Source: Paludibacteraceae bacterium
GTDB taxonomy: Bacteria > Bacteroidota > Bacteroidia > Bacteroidales > Paludibacteraceae
Assembly: GCA_017446455.1 (NCBI GenBank)
Contig: JAFSQV010000067.1
Span: 1-50,914, forward strand
Length of the DNA stretch: 50,914 nucleotides
Reading direction: 5' to 3'
Made by a program: the position numbers and the translations under genes. Under the pieces are notes generated by a model. The model made no database searches. It worked only from the letters and a program-made list of their open reading frames with translations, and was not told the DNA's origin. Within the stretch, counting starts at the first letter, position 1. The number at the start of each line of letters is the position of its first letter. Positions 41,246-49,873 of the stretch are shown here, piece after piece.

Positions 41246-44200
41246 TTATCGCATAATCTTGAAGGTCTGACCGGTCTCCGTCACGATGACATAGACGCCG
41301 CGCGGCACTACCATATGGTAGATGTCCTCGTTCGTCGTACTTACTTTGCGACCGAAGATATCGTAGATATTTACCCAATCGCCTACAGCATAGACATCCT
41401 CAATGCCTTCGGAAGTGAAGAAACGGATGGCTACCTCGTATACGCGGCGGTTGATATAATCGCTCACTTCATACGCTACAGGGAAACTCCAACTCTCCGA
41501 GAAGTCAACGACCTCACCAGAAGCCGGCGTCACATGCGTATATGTGCCATCCGCAAGGGTAATGGTCGGCTTGATGGCGTATTTGTCTACGTCAAAGTGT
41601 TCCTTGAGATCAATCTCAAAGGTAATCCTGTTCTTGCTTTGGTCGATATTTCCGCTAATACCGTCGATGATGAAACTGGTGATCTGTAAATTCGGCACGG
41701 TGAGACTCTGTTCGTCATTCAGCAGGTAGTTCACCACTGCTTTTACCAAGTCTTTACCGGCCGTCGTGAGATTCTTGCTGCTACTCATCGCTATCGGCAA
41801 GCAGATATATTTCTTGCCGCCGCGCATACCGGCCGGCACGTCGTGCAGGAACGTATACGGGTCTTTGCCATCGCTGTAGTAGTCGGTTTTGGAACGCGGC
41901 AGCGAAGTCGCCAAGCAGAATGTACCCGGAAGGTTGATATCAATCGGCATAAGGCCCTTCTCGTCAATCTCCGTGAGCACCTGAATCTTATCTCCGTGTT
42001 TCTTACCCAGCGCTTGGAAGATCGGGTGATCATCGCGTTGTACGGTGATGTACCGTCCGTTATCTGTCAAACTGCCATTGTCCGGATCGCCCCAACTGAG
42101 ACGCTCTTCGGCATAACTGAAGGCTTTCATATTCAGAACGGGCAGGATAGCGCTCCGTTGAGTCAACGCCAGCACTTCTTCGTTATTCGCATTGGCATCC
42201 TCCGAGATGAGAACCCATTTGTATCTCTGATAGTCCTCGTCGGAACGTAAGCCGCTGGATAGTGCTTTGCGGGGAACGAAGGTGAACTGGTCTTCGAGTA
42301 AAGCCACTATGCCATCCTTCGCGAGTATAGCATCTCTGTCACCGTTGGTGTACAAGTACAACACCAGGTTGTCGCCAACGACGGGAGGTAAGACTTTAAT
42401 GAGACCATCGACGCTGTTTCCGCCCTTGACGCTGATGGTGAAGGGGTAGTCTCCTTGCTGAGTCGGCGTACCACTGATGTAGTACTTGCCGTCTGCGCCA
42501 TGACCATCAATACCGTCGGGCTTGTTGCCTTTCCAATCAATGGTGATGTCGTCAGTACTTAAAGCATGGTAACTGAATTCCAACTCCTCCATTGCCTCGC
42601 CTTCATATACCTCTATCTCCGGCGTGCCTACAGCGTGAATGTCCGAGGTTACAGTGATCTTTCCGCTCGGCAGACGCTTGGTCTCGACGCCGTTACCGTC
42701 GAACGACGATACGTGGAACGGATATACACCTGCTGCGCAGTTCGCTACACCGGTCAGTTGGAGCGTATCGCCTATCTCAGTGGAACTCTTGACAATCAAA
42801 TCAATACCTGTAGCCGGTTGATCTTCCCAAATTACGCGGGTCTCGCCTAACTTATTGTATTTCGTGTAGTAGGTGATGGCGCGTATCTTCTCTGTTTGCG
42901 GCACTACTTGTGTCGAGTCATTTCCCTTGAGGTATTTCACCATCGGCACTTGTGCTACGCGAAGCGAGAAGCCACCAAACAAGTTTCCATCGCCTACCAG
43001 CGTAATCTTAATCACGTGCTCTGTGGCCGGAATGTCAAAACGACGAATGGTTGGGTCCGTAGATTGCTCCATGGTTTGCTCTACATCGTCAATGCTTACT
43101 TTGAAATACTTACAATCGCTCGGTTTGGAAGGATTCCATTTCTTATCCGCTGCATACAGCGAGAACTGGTCGTATCCGTTGATGTGCATCTCGATGGAGT
43201 TGGAACTTGTGACAGTGTGGCAACGCGTAGTAGCTTGCGTGAACTCATCTTTTGCTGCAAAGCCTGTTCCTTTATCGGTTCCAGAACCTGTGAACCAACC
43301 ATCGATAGCTTCGTAAGATGTATTAGTCTCGTTTTTGGTAATACCTCTCATTTTGTCCATCGGAGTGGTATGAATCGTCAGTTTCGTGCCTCCTTCATCT
43401 AAACGTCCGGCATAGAATACCTCATATTCGCGCTGTCCGAAGATGGTCAGCGGTTCTTCATATCCACCATTGGCTGCTGATTCTTCGTAAACACCCGGCT
43501 CGTGGAGCGTCAGCCCGGTCGAAGGAACCGGAGGAGTAGGTGTGTCATCTTTTTGAACCGTTACTTCGCAGGTAGCTTCAAAACCACCATCTTCAGTCTT
43601 GACAGTGATCTTGGCTGTGCCTTCCGCCTTGGCAGTTACTACGCCGGCAGCAACGGTCGCGGCCGCGGTATTGCTGCTGCTCCAGGATACATTCTGGTTC
43701 GTAGCGTCCGATGGACTAATCTGTGCTATTAAGGAAGATGTCTGACCGACCTTCAGCGTAAGGGAGGTCTTATCCAGTGCTACGCCCGTTACCGCTACAG
43801 TAGCCGGTTCTTCGCCCTCTTTGCTGAATGATACGGTGTAAGTCTTCTCCGTTGTTCCGTCTTCAGCGGTTACTTTCGCAGAAGCAGTGCCGGGAAGCGA
43901 TGTGGCTTGCGAGATATCGAGCTTCGCTTTTTCATCATTTAACTCGGCCTGAATAGACGGTGCGCCGCCAACATAGTCGGAAGGCAGGACAACGGAGTAA
44001 CTCAGTTTATCGGCGCTGAAGTCTGGTACAGACGTCTGGTCGCTTCCATAAGTCAGGCTCTTCAAGGTCGCATCATGTGAGAGCTCGGCAGGGGGGGCAT
44101 CGGTACTAAAGGTTATTTTGTATATACGCAGATATTGTGACTCATACGGATCTAAAGAGCCTTCAATTACTACATCTCCTGCCTCTACAGGAATATTAGC

Positions 44201-45412
44201 AGATTCCACTTTGGTGGTGTTCAACGTACCGATAGTAGTATTTACAACCCCGTTAATAGCCACGTAGCGAGCTACATCTTTCGAGCCTGTATTGCTGAAT
44301 TCAACTTGTACATAACCCGCAACCGTTGTCTTGAAACTAATCCATGGACCTTGGCAGTATTTGCCGTCGCGGATAGGATATTGACCGGCGAAACGTAGTG
44401 CCTGCGAGTTAAACTCAGCATTGTTATTGATGCCCTCTACATTTGCCAGTAAAACGGTGTCTTTGTCTTTCCGCGGAGTGGTGTCGTCTTTCCATTCGAT
44501 AGAACCGGTACCTGCCTTCGTCCAATCCCAAACGGTTGTGGCACTTACGGATACTTGCTCTAACGCCGTCTTCTCGGAAACTACGAGGTTGATGGTATTC
44601 GAAGCGACCCAATCCGAGTTATAATCATTCTTCGCGTACGCTTTAATTGCATATGTTCCGGCTGCCGGAGCGTAGTCGAATTTATTACTGGTGGCTCCGC
44701 CCTGCTCAATACCGTCAACCGTCCATTTATATGCAGTGGCTTTTTGGTCGGGAGAAGCAGTATACGAAGCTGTCTGACCTACATAAACAGCCTCCGGACC
44801 TGCAAGAGTTACAGAAGAGACCGGGTCTGTAGAAGGTGTAGCAGCACCTGCATAAACCGCTAAATAGGTGATGTTAAATGTTTGGTTGCCGGTTCCGGTG
44901 GAAGGAGTCCAGTTGCTTCCAGAACCAACTTCGGTACGTTCGCTATTGACTTTCATGCGTCGGTATAAGCGCACGGATTTGGTTCCTTCTGGAAGATGAA
45001 TTTCATTTTCTATACACTCGTGATCATAACCGGTATAGTGGACTTCAAGAATGTCAATAATCGTGTTATCAAACGGAGCAGAAGCGCACGCACAAAGAGG
45101 AGCAGCCCAATCGGTATTTCCGGTGTTATTACCGGAGCCGGAAATGATTATTTTGCTCAAGCCATCCGTGCTACTGATTTCAATCCACTGACTATCAGAA
45201 CCGGAAATGGACATAACATTCTCTTTCTCAGTAACACCACAAGGCTTTTTGCCCGTTAAAGCGGCTCCTTCAACACTGATTGTTACATTGTCATACGTTG
45301 TGTTCCAAGCGCCGATTTCAGAAGATTTAGCTGTCAATTCAATTGCAGGCGTTTGCGCCATCATTGCCACGCTTGCCATAACGGCTACGGCTAATGTGAA
45401 AATGTTTCTCAT
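41246..45412 (-). CDS. Large T9SS-exported multi-domain protein
   Basis: A 1388-residue secreted protein (signal peptide MRNIFTLAVAVMASVAMMAQ). In order I see: a beta-sandwich region (20-190); a PKD-like domain (about 197-280, YTASPDQKATAYKWTVDG); a second beta-sandwich; a cadherin-like domain (about 447-535, HDATLKSLTYGS); a Big_2 domain (about 538-618, GVALDKTSLTLKVGQ and SPSDATNQNVSWSSSN); another sandwich; an Ig-like domain near 960; a module at about 1040-1235 shared with the PL9 lyase (HPIFQALG, LTTAGKDLVKAVVNYLL); a strand-rich domain; and a T9SS tail (GIEDVYAVGDWVNIYDIFGR). No catalytic signature is certain. It may bind polysaccharide or serve as an adhesin. Confidence 0.8.
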   Translation of the reverse strand: MRNIFTLAVAVMASVAMMAQTPAIELTAKSSEIGAWNTTYDNVTISVEGAALTGKKPCGVTEKENVMSISGSDSQWIEISSTDGLSKIIISGSGNNTGNTDWAAPLCACASAPFDNTIIDILEVHYTGYDHECIENEIHLPEGTKSVRLYRRMKVNSERTEVGSGSNWTPSTGTGNQTFNITYLAVYAGAATPSTDPVSSVTLAGPEAVYVGQTASYTASPDQKATAYKWTVDGIEQGGATSNKFDYAPAAGTYAIKAYAKNDYNSDWVASNTINLVVSEKTALEQVSVSATTVWDWTKAGTGSIEWKDDTTPRKDKDTVLLANVEGINNNAEFNSQALRFAGQYPIRDGKYCQGPWISFKTTVAGYVQVEFSNTGSKDVARYVAINGVVNTTIGTLNTTKVESANIPVEAGDVVIEGSLDPYESQYLRIYKITFSTDAPPAELSHDATLKSLTYGSDQTSVPDFSADKLSYSVVLPSDYVGGAPSIQAELNDEKAKLDISQATSLPGTASAKVTAEDGTTEKTYTVSFSKEGEEPATVAVTGVALDKTSLTLKVGQTSSLIAQISPSDATNQNVSWSSSNTAAATVAAGVVTAKAEGTAKITVKTEDGGFEATCEVTVQKDDTPTPPVPSTGLTLHEPGVYEESAANGGYEEPLTIFGQREYEVFYAGRLDEGGTKLTIHTTPMDKMRGITKNETNTSYEAIDGWFTGSGTDKGTGFAAKDEFTQATTRCHTVTSSNSIEMHINGYDQFSLYAADKKWNPSKPSDCKYFKVSIDDVEQTMEQSTDPTIRRFDIPATEHVIKITLVGDGNLFGGFSLRVAQVPMVKYLKGNDSTQVVPQTEKIRAITYYTKYNKLGETRVIWEDQPATGIDLIVKSSTEIGDTLQLTGVANCAAGVYPFHVSSFDGNGVETKRLPSGKITVTSDIHAVGTPEIEVYEGEAMEELEFSYHALSTDDITIDWKGNKPDGIDGHGADGKYYISGTPTQQGDYPFTISVKGGNSVDGLIKVLPPVVGDNLVLYLYTNGDRDAILAKDGIVALLEDQFTFVPRKALSSGLRSDEDYQRYKWVLISEDANANNEEVLALTQRSAILPVLNMKAFSYAEERLSWGDPDNGSLTDNGRYITVQRDDHPIFQALGKKHGDKIQVLTEIDEKGLMPIDINLPGTFCLATSLPRSKTDYYSDGKDPYTFLHDVPAGMRGGKKYICLPIAMSSSKNLTTAGKDLVKAVVNYLLNDEQSLTVPNLQITSFIIDGISGNIDQSKNRITFEIDLKEHFDVDKYAIKPTITLADGTYTHVTPASGEVVDFSESWSFPVAYEVSDYINRRVYEVAIRFFTSEGIEDVYAVGDWVNIYDIFGRKVSTTNEDIYHMVVPRGVYVIVTETGQTFKIMR

Positions 45413-45449
45413 ATTGGATGTTTAATTTATTATTTTCTAAAATCACTGG

Positions 45450-45470
45450 ATAATATACTATGTATATTAT
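45450..45470. promoter_or_regulatory. Perfect 9-bp inverted repeat (ATAATATAC / GTATATTAT)
   Basis: Arms at 45450-45458 and 45462-45470, spacer TAT. It lies in the 5' leader of the 41246-45412 gene and shares the core TATAC-ATA-GTATA (on the other strand) with the palindrome at 25276-25298. Confidence 0.5.
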
Positions 45471-45501
45471 ATGGTGCGGTGGGATACGTTAAAGCCAGCA
45501 C

Positions 45502-45545
45502 GCGATCAGCAGACACTAAGCAAGCAATCAGTGAGCGATCGGTAT
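45502..45545. repeat. Degenerate 11-bp array
   Basis: GCGATC at 45502, GCAATC at 45524 and GCGATC at 45535 are 22 and 11 bases apart; the units can be written GCGATCAGCAG, ACACTAAGCAA, GCAATCAGTGA and GCGATCGGTAT. As with the array at 25411, it lies near a TATATAC palindrome. The rest of the 356-bp gap (45413-45768) contains the two promoters and this palindrome. Confidence 0.5.
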
Positions 45546-45575
45546 GCGCACATTACCGGATATTAAATCACGCTG

Positions 45576-45583
45576 CAAAAGTA
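45576..45583 (-). promoter_or_regulatory. Probable -7 element for the 41246-45412 gene
   Basis: On the minus strand TACTTTTG (45583-45576) followed by CAGC fits the -7 element. No TTG is found 19-21 bases upstream, only an A/T-rich CATATGC stretch, so the call is weaker. The leader to the ATG would be about 160 nt and includes the 11-bp array and palindrome. Confidence 0.45.
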
Positions 45584-45677
45584 CTACTTTTTTTGCATAT
45601 GAGTGTGCATATATTCAAAAAAAATGTGGAAAAATTGACGTATTTGCCGAAAAAGTTCGCGCGCGTACATTATTTAT

Positions 45678-45708
45678 TTGCGTATGTGAATTTATTTTTG
45701 TACCTTTG
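45678..45708 (+). promoter_or_regulatory. Promoter of the DUF3078-zapA-rny operon
   Basis: TTG at 45678-45680 (TTGCGTAT) and TACCTTTG at 45701-45708, 20 bases apart. Just after the expected start of transcription, CGGTTTT (45711-45717) can pair with AAAACCG (45723-45729) as a 5' hairpin. Confidence 0.72.
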
Positions 45709-45768
45709 TGCGGTTTTTTGAGAAAACCGAACAAACAACACGTATAACAAACAATATTTTTGAATAGT

Positions 45769-46980
45769 ATGCAGAAGAAATTTGTATTTATGGCGCTTGC
45801 TCTGGTGGCTGCGCTGACTATGACTGCTCAGAATGTGGATAAAGCGAAGGTGACCGGCAATGCGGACGCGGCGAAGAAAGCCGGTGCGGACCTTCAGAAG
45901 TTGGAGCAGGCTGACAAAGCATGGAAATTTGACGGTACGGTAGGGCTGAATGCTGCCGCTACGGGCTTGGTTAACTGGGCTGCCGGCGGTAAAAACAATG
46001 TGAATGGTATCGCATATGCCAAGTTACATCTCCTTTATCATAAGAATGCAATAGCGTGGGAGACGAACTTCGACACCGATTTTGGACTGACATGGATCCA
46101 ACAGAAAGAGGATCCCTTCCAGAAGTCGAGTGATAATATCAAACTCGCTACGAAATTCGGATGGGAGTTCCACAAAGATTTCTACTTGACTGTACTCGGT
46201 TCGTTCCAGAGCCAGTATGCGTTAGGACGCCAATATCAGGACGGCTATAACCCGATTATTTCCAAATGGCTGGCGCCTTCGTACACGGACATCTCTGTCG
46301 GTATTGACTACAAGCACAGCGTGAACGGAGCGGACTTCTCTGTCTATCTGTCTCCGATTGCGGGGCGTGTCACCACGGCATATACCGGTAATACGTGGAA
46401 CGAGCGTTATACCAAAGAGATGTGGCTGGCGAATAACACCACGCAGACTGAGGCTGACTGGACACCGGCTATTTATCAGGAATTGATGGATACGCACCAG
46501 GACTTGCGTAGTATGCTCCAGGATGGGCAAGGAACGATCGGATATGACCAGGACGGAAACAAAGTGTACCGTAATGCCCGTGCGGAGTTCGGTTTGAGTT
46601 TCAAAGGGTCTATCGCATATACCTATAAGGATTTCAAACTCAGCACGACGCTTGCTCTCTTCACCCCCTATCAAGGCAAGGGATTCAACGTGTATGAGAA
46701 ATGGTTGGAGCAGAACCCCGGTAAAGGCAGGGATGATTATTATCAAGCGGGCTATTACTTCGATTATTCGAACAACAACCGCCATTTCGGTATGTTTGAT
46801 GTCGATTGGGATGTGGCTTTGAGCTATCAGTTCCTCAAATGTCTCCAAGTAACGCTTCAGACGAGCCTCAAGTATTATCCGGGTACGCTGATCGCTGCCG
46901 AAGAGGGCGGTAACCCCATTGAGCGGGAGCGTGTACAGTTCAAAGGTATCATCGGCTTAGGTGTAGGCTATAGTTTTTAA
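45769..46980 (+). CDS. DUF3078 protein (putative outer-membrane barrel)
   Basis: A 403-residue protein. The ATG at 45769 opens a signal peptide (MQKKFVFMALALVAALTMTAQ); a TTG nine bases upstream is less likely. The family segment WKFDGTVGLNAAATGLVNWA, then GGKNNVNGIAYAKLHLLYHK, is characteristic of DUF3078 proteins of Bacteroidota. The remainder is strand-rich with regular aromatic residues and the C-terminus GIIGLGVGYSF ends in Phe, as for BAM-inserted barrels. Function unknown. It leads an operon with cell-division and RNA-decay genes. Confidence 0.82.
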   Translation: MQKKFVFMALALVAALTMTAQNVDKAKVTGNADAAKKAGADLQKLEQADKAWKFDGTVGLNAAATGLVNWAAGGKNNVNGIAYAKLHLLYHKNAIAWETNFDTDFGLTWIQQKEDPFQKSSDNIKLATKFGWEFHKDFYLTVLGSFQSQYALGRQYQDGYNPIISKWLAPSYTDISVGIDYKHSVNGADFSVYLSPIAGRVTTAYTGNTWNERYTKEMWLANNTTQTEADWTPAIYQELMDTHQDLRSMLQDGQGTIGYDQDGNKVYRNARAEFGLSFKGSIAYTYKDFKLSTTLALFTPYQGKGFNVYEKWLEQNPGKGRDDYYQAGYYFDYSNNNRHFGMFDVDWDVALSYQFLKCLQVTLQTSLKYYPGTLIAAEEGGNPIERERVQFKGIIGLGVGYSF

Positions 46981-47033
46981 GTACCAAGGAGGCCAAGTGG
47001 GCAGTACGAAGTACCAAGGGACAAAGTGCAAGG
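46981..47033 (+). repeat. Heptamer array (GTACCAA/GGGACAA) filling the gap before the coiled-coil gene, 53 bp
   Basis: The entire 53-bp spacer between the DUF3078 stop and the next ATG is made of 7-bp units such as GTACCAA (twice), GTACGAA, GGGACAA and AGTGCAA, with a 2-bp interruption at 47002-47003. GGGACAA is the reverse complement of TTGTCCC, so this is the same family as the uvrA and rimO arrays in the other orientation. Confidence 0.83.
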
Positions 47034-47309
47034 ATGCAGGCATTAGACGATCTTTCTCAAAACGTGCGTGTGTTACTGGAGCGCTATGAGGCGTTGCAGC
47101 AGGAGAATGCCACCTTGCGTCTGGACATCGAGAAACAACGGCAGGAACTGATTCGTACCCACAGCGAATTGCTCGAATTGCAGCAGAAGAACCGCCGCAT
47201 AGCCACAGTTAATGCCCTGACAGCAGTGGAAAGTCAGGAAGAAGCGTATAAGCGCATTAATGCACTTATTGCCCAAGTGGACCGCGCGATAGCGGCGCTG
47301 AAAAAATAA
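47034..47309 (+). CDS. Small coiled-coil protein next to ZapA (ZapB-like)
   Basis: A 91-residue protein that is nearly all heptad coiled coil (VRVLLERYEALQQENATLRL, then IEKQRQELIRTHSELLELQ). Small coiled-coil proteins of this kind sit directly upstream of zapA in many Bacteroidota and are considered division-associated, similar in style to ZapB; homology is not proven by sequence. It has no signal peptide. The start codon follows a repeat array that provides AAGG as the nearest ribosome-binding-like sequence. Confidence 0.72.
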   Translation: MQALDDLSQNVRVLLERYEALQQENATLRLDIEKQRQELIRTHSELLELQQKNRRIATVNALTAVESQEEAYKRINALIAQVDRAIAALKK

Positions 47310-47313
47310 CGGA

Positions 47314-47341
47314 ATACTGATTACTGAATGCTGAACCCTGA
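47314..47341 (+). repeat. CTGA heptamer array spanning the zapA start codon
   Basis: CTGA occurs at 47317, 47324, 47331 and 47338, exactly 7 bases apart (units ATACTGA, TTACTGA, ATGCTGA, ACCCTGA). The start codon at 47328 is the first three bases of the third unit, so the array forms the leader and first four codons. Confidence 0.75.
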
Positions 47342-47621
47342 CAAGCAACATATCAACCTTCGTCTCGATGCCCACGTAGTGGGACTCGATGTGCCGCGTG
47401 ATCAGGAACCTAACTACCGCGCGGCGGCGGAACTGTTGAATAAGCGCTATCAGTATTACCTCAAACTGCGCCCTAACGCTTCGGCGGAGCAACTATGGAT
47501 GTACACGGCTCTCGAAGTGGCAGTGGCGCTCCAATCCGATGTGCGCGAGAAATCCCTCGTGCCCGTCGAGAAAGAATTAAAGGAAATCAATCAACTTATT
47601 CTAAAAACGATAAATCAATGA
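47328..47621 (+). CDS. zapA: Cell division protein ZapA
   Basis: A 97-residue ZapA-family protein, a positive regulator of FtsZ-ring bundling. It begins with the strand [19 protein letters not shown], continues with the helix [20 protein letters not shown], and has the long C-terminal helix ([20 protein letters not shown]) used for tetramers. Its stop overlaps the rny start (ATGA at 47618-47621). The first residues (MLNPD) derive from a heptamer array. Confidence 0.83.
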   Translation: MLNPDKQHINLRLDAHVVGLDVPRDQEPNYRAAAELLNKRYQYYLKLRPNASAEQLWMYTALEVAVALQSDVREKSLVPVEKELKEINQLILKTINQ

Positions 47622-49141
47622 TTACAGCAATTATTTGTGCAGTAGGCGGCCTCGTTCTCGGAGCCGGTATCTACTACCTCATCGCCCGAATGACTGCTTC
47701 TAACCTGCTCAAAAAAGCAGAGGAAGAAGCCGAGGTGATGAAAAAGAACAAGATTGTTGAGGCTAAAGAGAAATTTATCGCCCTGAAGTTAGAGCACGAC
47801 AATACCGTGCGTGAACAGGACAGACGCATACAGCAACAGGAGCAACGCTTGCAGCAACGCGAGCAGCAGCTCAACCAGCGTCAGGGTGATATACAGCGCA
47901 GCCTCAACGAAGTGAACCAGAAACTGCAAACCGTAGAGCAACGCCAACAGGCGCTTGACTACAAGCAGCAGGAAGTGGACAAACTTCACCACGAAGCGGA
48001 GAAACAACTCGAGCAACTGAGTGGCATGTCCGCCGAGGAAGCAAAGAAACAACTCGTCGAGGCCCTCAAAGACGAAGCGAAGACTTCCGCGATGTCGTAT
48101 ATCAACGAGATCATGGACAATGCCCGTCTGGAGGCCAACAAAGAGGCAAAGAAAATCATCATCCAGACCATCCAACGCGTGGCTTCCGAGACCGCCGCAG
48201 AGAATACCGTCTCCGTCTTCCATATTGAGAATGACGAAGTCAAAGGTCGTATCATCGGTCGCGAGGGACGTAATATCCGTGCCCTCGAAGCCGCAACGGG
48301 TGTGGAGATCGTTGTGGACGATACGCCGGAGGCTATCACCCTCTCGGCTTTCGATCCCGTACGCCGCGAGATAGCGCGTCTGGCGTTACACCAGTTGGTA
48401 CAGGACGGTCGTATTCACCCCGCGCGTATCGAAGAGGTGGTAGCGAAAGTGACCAAGCAAGTTGAGGAAGAGATTATCGAGATCGGTAAACGTACCACCA
48501 TAGACCTTGGCGTACACGGTTTGCACCCCGAACTCATTCGTCTCGTCGGAAAGATGAAATACCGCTCGTCGTACGGACAGAACCTGCTGCAGCACGCTCG
48601 CGAGACAGCGAACCTCTGTGCCGCGATGGCCGGCGAACTCGGTCTGAACGTCAAGGCGGCACGCCGAGCAGGTCTGCTGCATGACATCGGCAAAGTGGCA
48701 GACGATGATGTCGAACTGCCGCACGCAGAACTCGGTATGAAACTATGCGAGAAATACGGAGAGAAACCCGATATATGCAATGCCGTAGGTGCTCACCATG
48801 ACGAGTGCGAGATGACGAGTCTTATTGCGCCGATCGTGCAAGCATGTGATGCTATCTCCGGTGCCCGTCCGGGTGCCCGCCGCGAGATTGTGGAGAGTTA
48901 TGTGAAGCGTCTGAATGACCTCGAGAATATGGCGATGTCCTTCCCTGGTGTCGTGAAGACCTACGCACTGCAAGCCGGTCGCGAATTGCGTGTCATCGTA
49001 GGAGCGGATAAGATCTCCGATAAGGATACCGAACTCCTCTCGTTCGATCTCGCCAAGCGTATCCAGGACGAGATGACTTATCCGGGTCAGATCCGTGTTA
49101 CCGTCATCCGCGAGGTACGCGCCGTGAATGTGGCAAAATAG
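47618..49141 (+). CDS. rny: Ribonuclease Y
   Basis: Membrane-anchored endoribonuclease of 507 residues that starts mRNA decay. It begins with a helix ([20 protein letters not shown]), then a long coiled coil (about 30-180), very Gln/Glu/Arg-rich ([18 protein letters not shown]). The KH domain (about 200-260) has [18 protein letters not shown]. The HD domain has [14 protein letters not shown] and AVGAHHDE. The C-terminus [17 protein letters not shown], then [20 protein letters not shown], is canonical. The ATG at 47618 overlaps the zapA stop; longer in-frame starts read inside zapA. Confidence 0.95.
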   Translation: MITAIICAVGGLVLGAGIYYLIARMTASNLLKKAEEEAEVMKKNKIVEAKEKFIALKLEHDNTVREQDRRIQQQEQRLQQREQQLNQRQGDIQRSLNEVNQKLQTVEQRQQALDYKQQEVDKLHHEAEKQLEQLSGMSAEEAKKQLVEALKDEAKTSAMSYINEIMDNARLEANKEAKKIIIQTIQRVASETAAENTVSVFHIENDEVKGRIIGREGRNIRALEAATGVEIVVDDTPEAITLSAFDPVRREIARLALHQLVQDGRIHPARIEEVVAKVTKQVEEEIIEIGKRTTIDLGVHGLHPELIRLVGKMKYRSSYGQNLLQHARETANLCAAMAGELGLNVKAARRAGLLHDIGKVADDDVELPHAELGMKLCEKYGEKPDICNAVGAHHDECEMTSLIAPIVQACDAISGARPGARREIVESYVKRLNDLENMAMSFPGVVKTYALQAGRELRVIVGADKISDKDTELLSFDLAKRIQDEMTYPGQIRVTVIREVRAVNVAK

Positions 49142-49172
49142 CGGAGAGCCTCCGCAGGCGCATGGCCATGCG
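49141..49172. terminator. Two adjacent palindromes between convergent genes rny and trmN6
   Basis: GCGGAG 49141-49146 pairs with CTCCGC 49150-49155 across 3 bases; next to it CGCATGGCCATGCG (49159-49172) is a perfect 14-bp palindrome. They fill the 33-bp gap between the convergent stops. There is no T-run, so a bidirectional terminator is likely but not certain. Confidence 0.55.
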
Positions 49173-49174
49173 GG

Positions 49175-49873
49175 TTACAAATAAAAGTCTCTCGTGAGAT
49201 CCGAATAGGCGGCTGAACGGCCGCCTTTTTCGTCTTCTAAGACCAGCGTGTCTTCGGTATATCGATAGTCCGGTATTCCAGAGTCCCGAGAAAAGGCTAA
49301 TAATACCCGTTTCGCAGGCTTCCCTTCCTTAGAATATACGTGTGTGACGTGCGTCAGCGACAAGCGTTCAGCGGCAGCGAGTCCGCGCACTTCCGTCTCC
49401 GCGTCAGCAGGCAGGATAAGTGCTAATTGCCCGTCTTCTTTTAAGAGCCGTGCGCAATGATGAATGAGGTCGGTATAACTGAGCGTATCTGTGTGCCGCG
49501 CGGTCATGCGTCCTGTGTCCGGGTTCTTAAGACTGTTCTGGAAATAGGGAGGATTAGAAACAATCAAATCGTATGTTCCTTGCCAATCCTGCAGTTTCGC
49601 GCAATAGGTCTTTACGCCATTCTCACGAGCTTGTTCAACTGCCGCCTCGTCGATGTCGATGCCTTCCACTTCCGCCTCCGGGCAACGCTGCATCAGCATT
49701 CGTGCTATCAGTCCGCTTCCGGTGCCTACATCTAACACTCTGAAGAGTGTATTGGTGATTGGTGATTGGTAATTGGTGATTGGAGCCCACGCGCCAAGCA
49801 GTACGCCATCGGTTCCTACCTTCATGGCGCACTTCGAATCCTCGATAAAAAACTGTTTAAAGCGAAAGCTCAT
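49175..49873 (-). CDS. tRNA1(Val) adenine-37 N6-methyltransferase-like protein
   Basis: SAM-dependent methyltransferase of 232 residues of the TrmN6/YfiC type. The ATG at 49871-49873 begins MSFRFKQFFIEDSKCAMKVGTDGVLLGAWA, the family start. Motif I is VLDVGTGSGLIARML and the N6-adenine motif is SNPPYF. A heptamer array of ATTGGTG units is inserted in frame between GAWA and VLDVG (residues about 31-41), exactly where family members usually have a short loop. It overlaps the upstream membrane-protein gene by 17 bases. Confidence 0.87.
   Translation of the reverse strand: MSFRFKQFFIEDSKCAMKVGTDGVLLGAWAPITNYQSPITNTLFRVLDVGTGSGLIARMLMQRCPEAEVEGIDIDEAAVEQARENGVKTYCAKLQDWQGTYDLIVSNPPYFQNSLKNPDTGRMTARHTDTLSYTDLIHHCARLLKEDGQLALILPADAETEVRGLAAAERLSLTHVTHVYSKEGKPAKRVLLAFSRDSGIPDYRYTEDTLVLEDEKGGRSAAYSDLTRDFYL
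49751..49783 (-). repeat. In-frame ATTGGTG heptamer array inside the trmN6-like gene
   Basis: ATTGG starts at 49751, 49758, 49765, 49772 and 49779, exactly 7 bases apart; the units are ATTGGTG with one ATTGGTA. On the coding strand it reads CACCAAT-type units and gives ITNYQSPITN. Confidence 0.92.
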
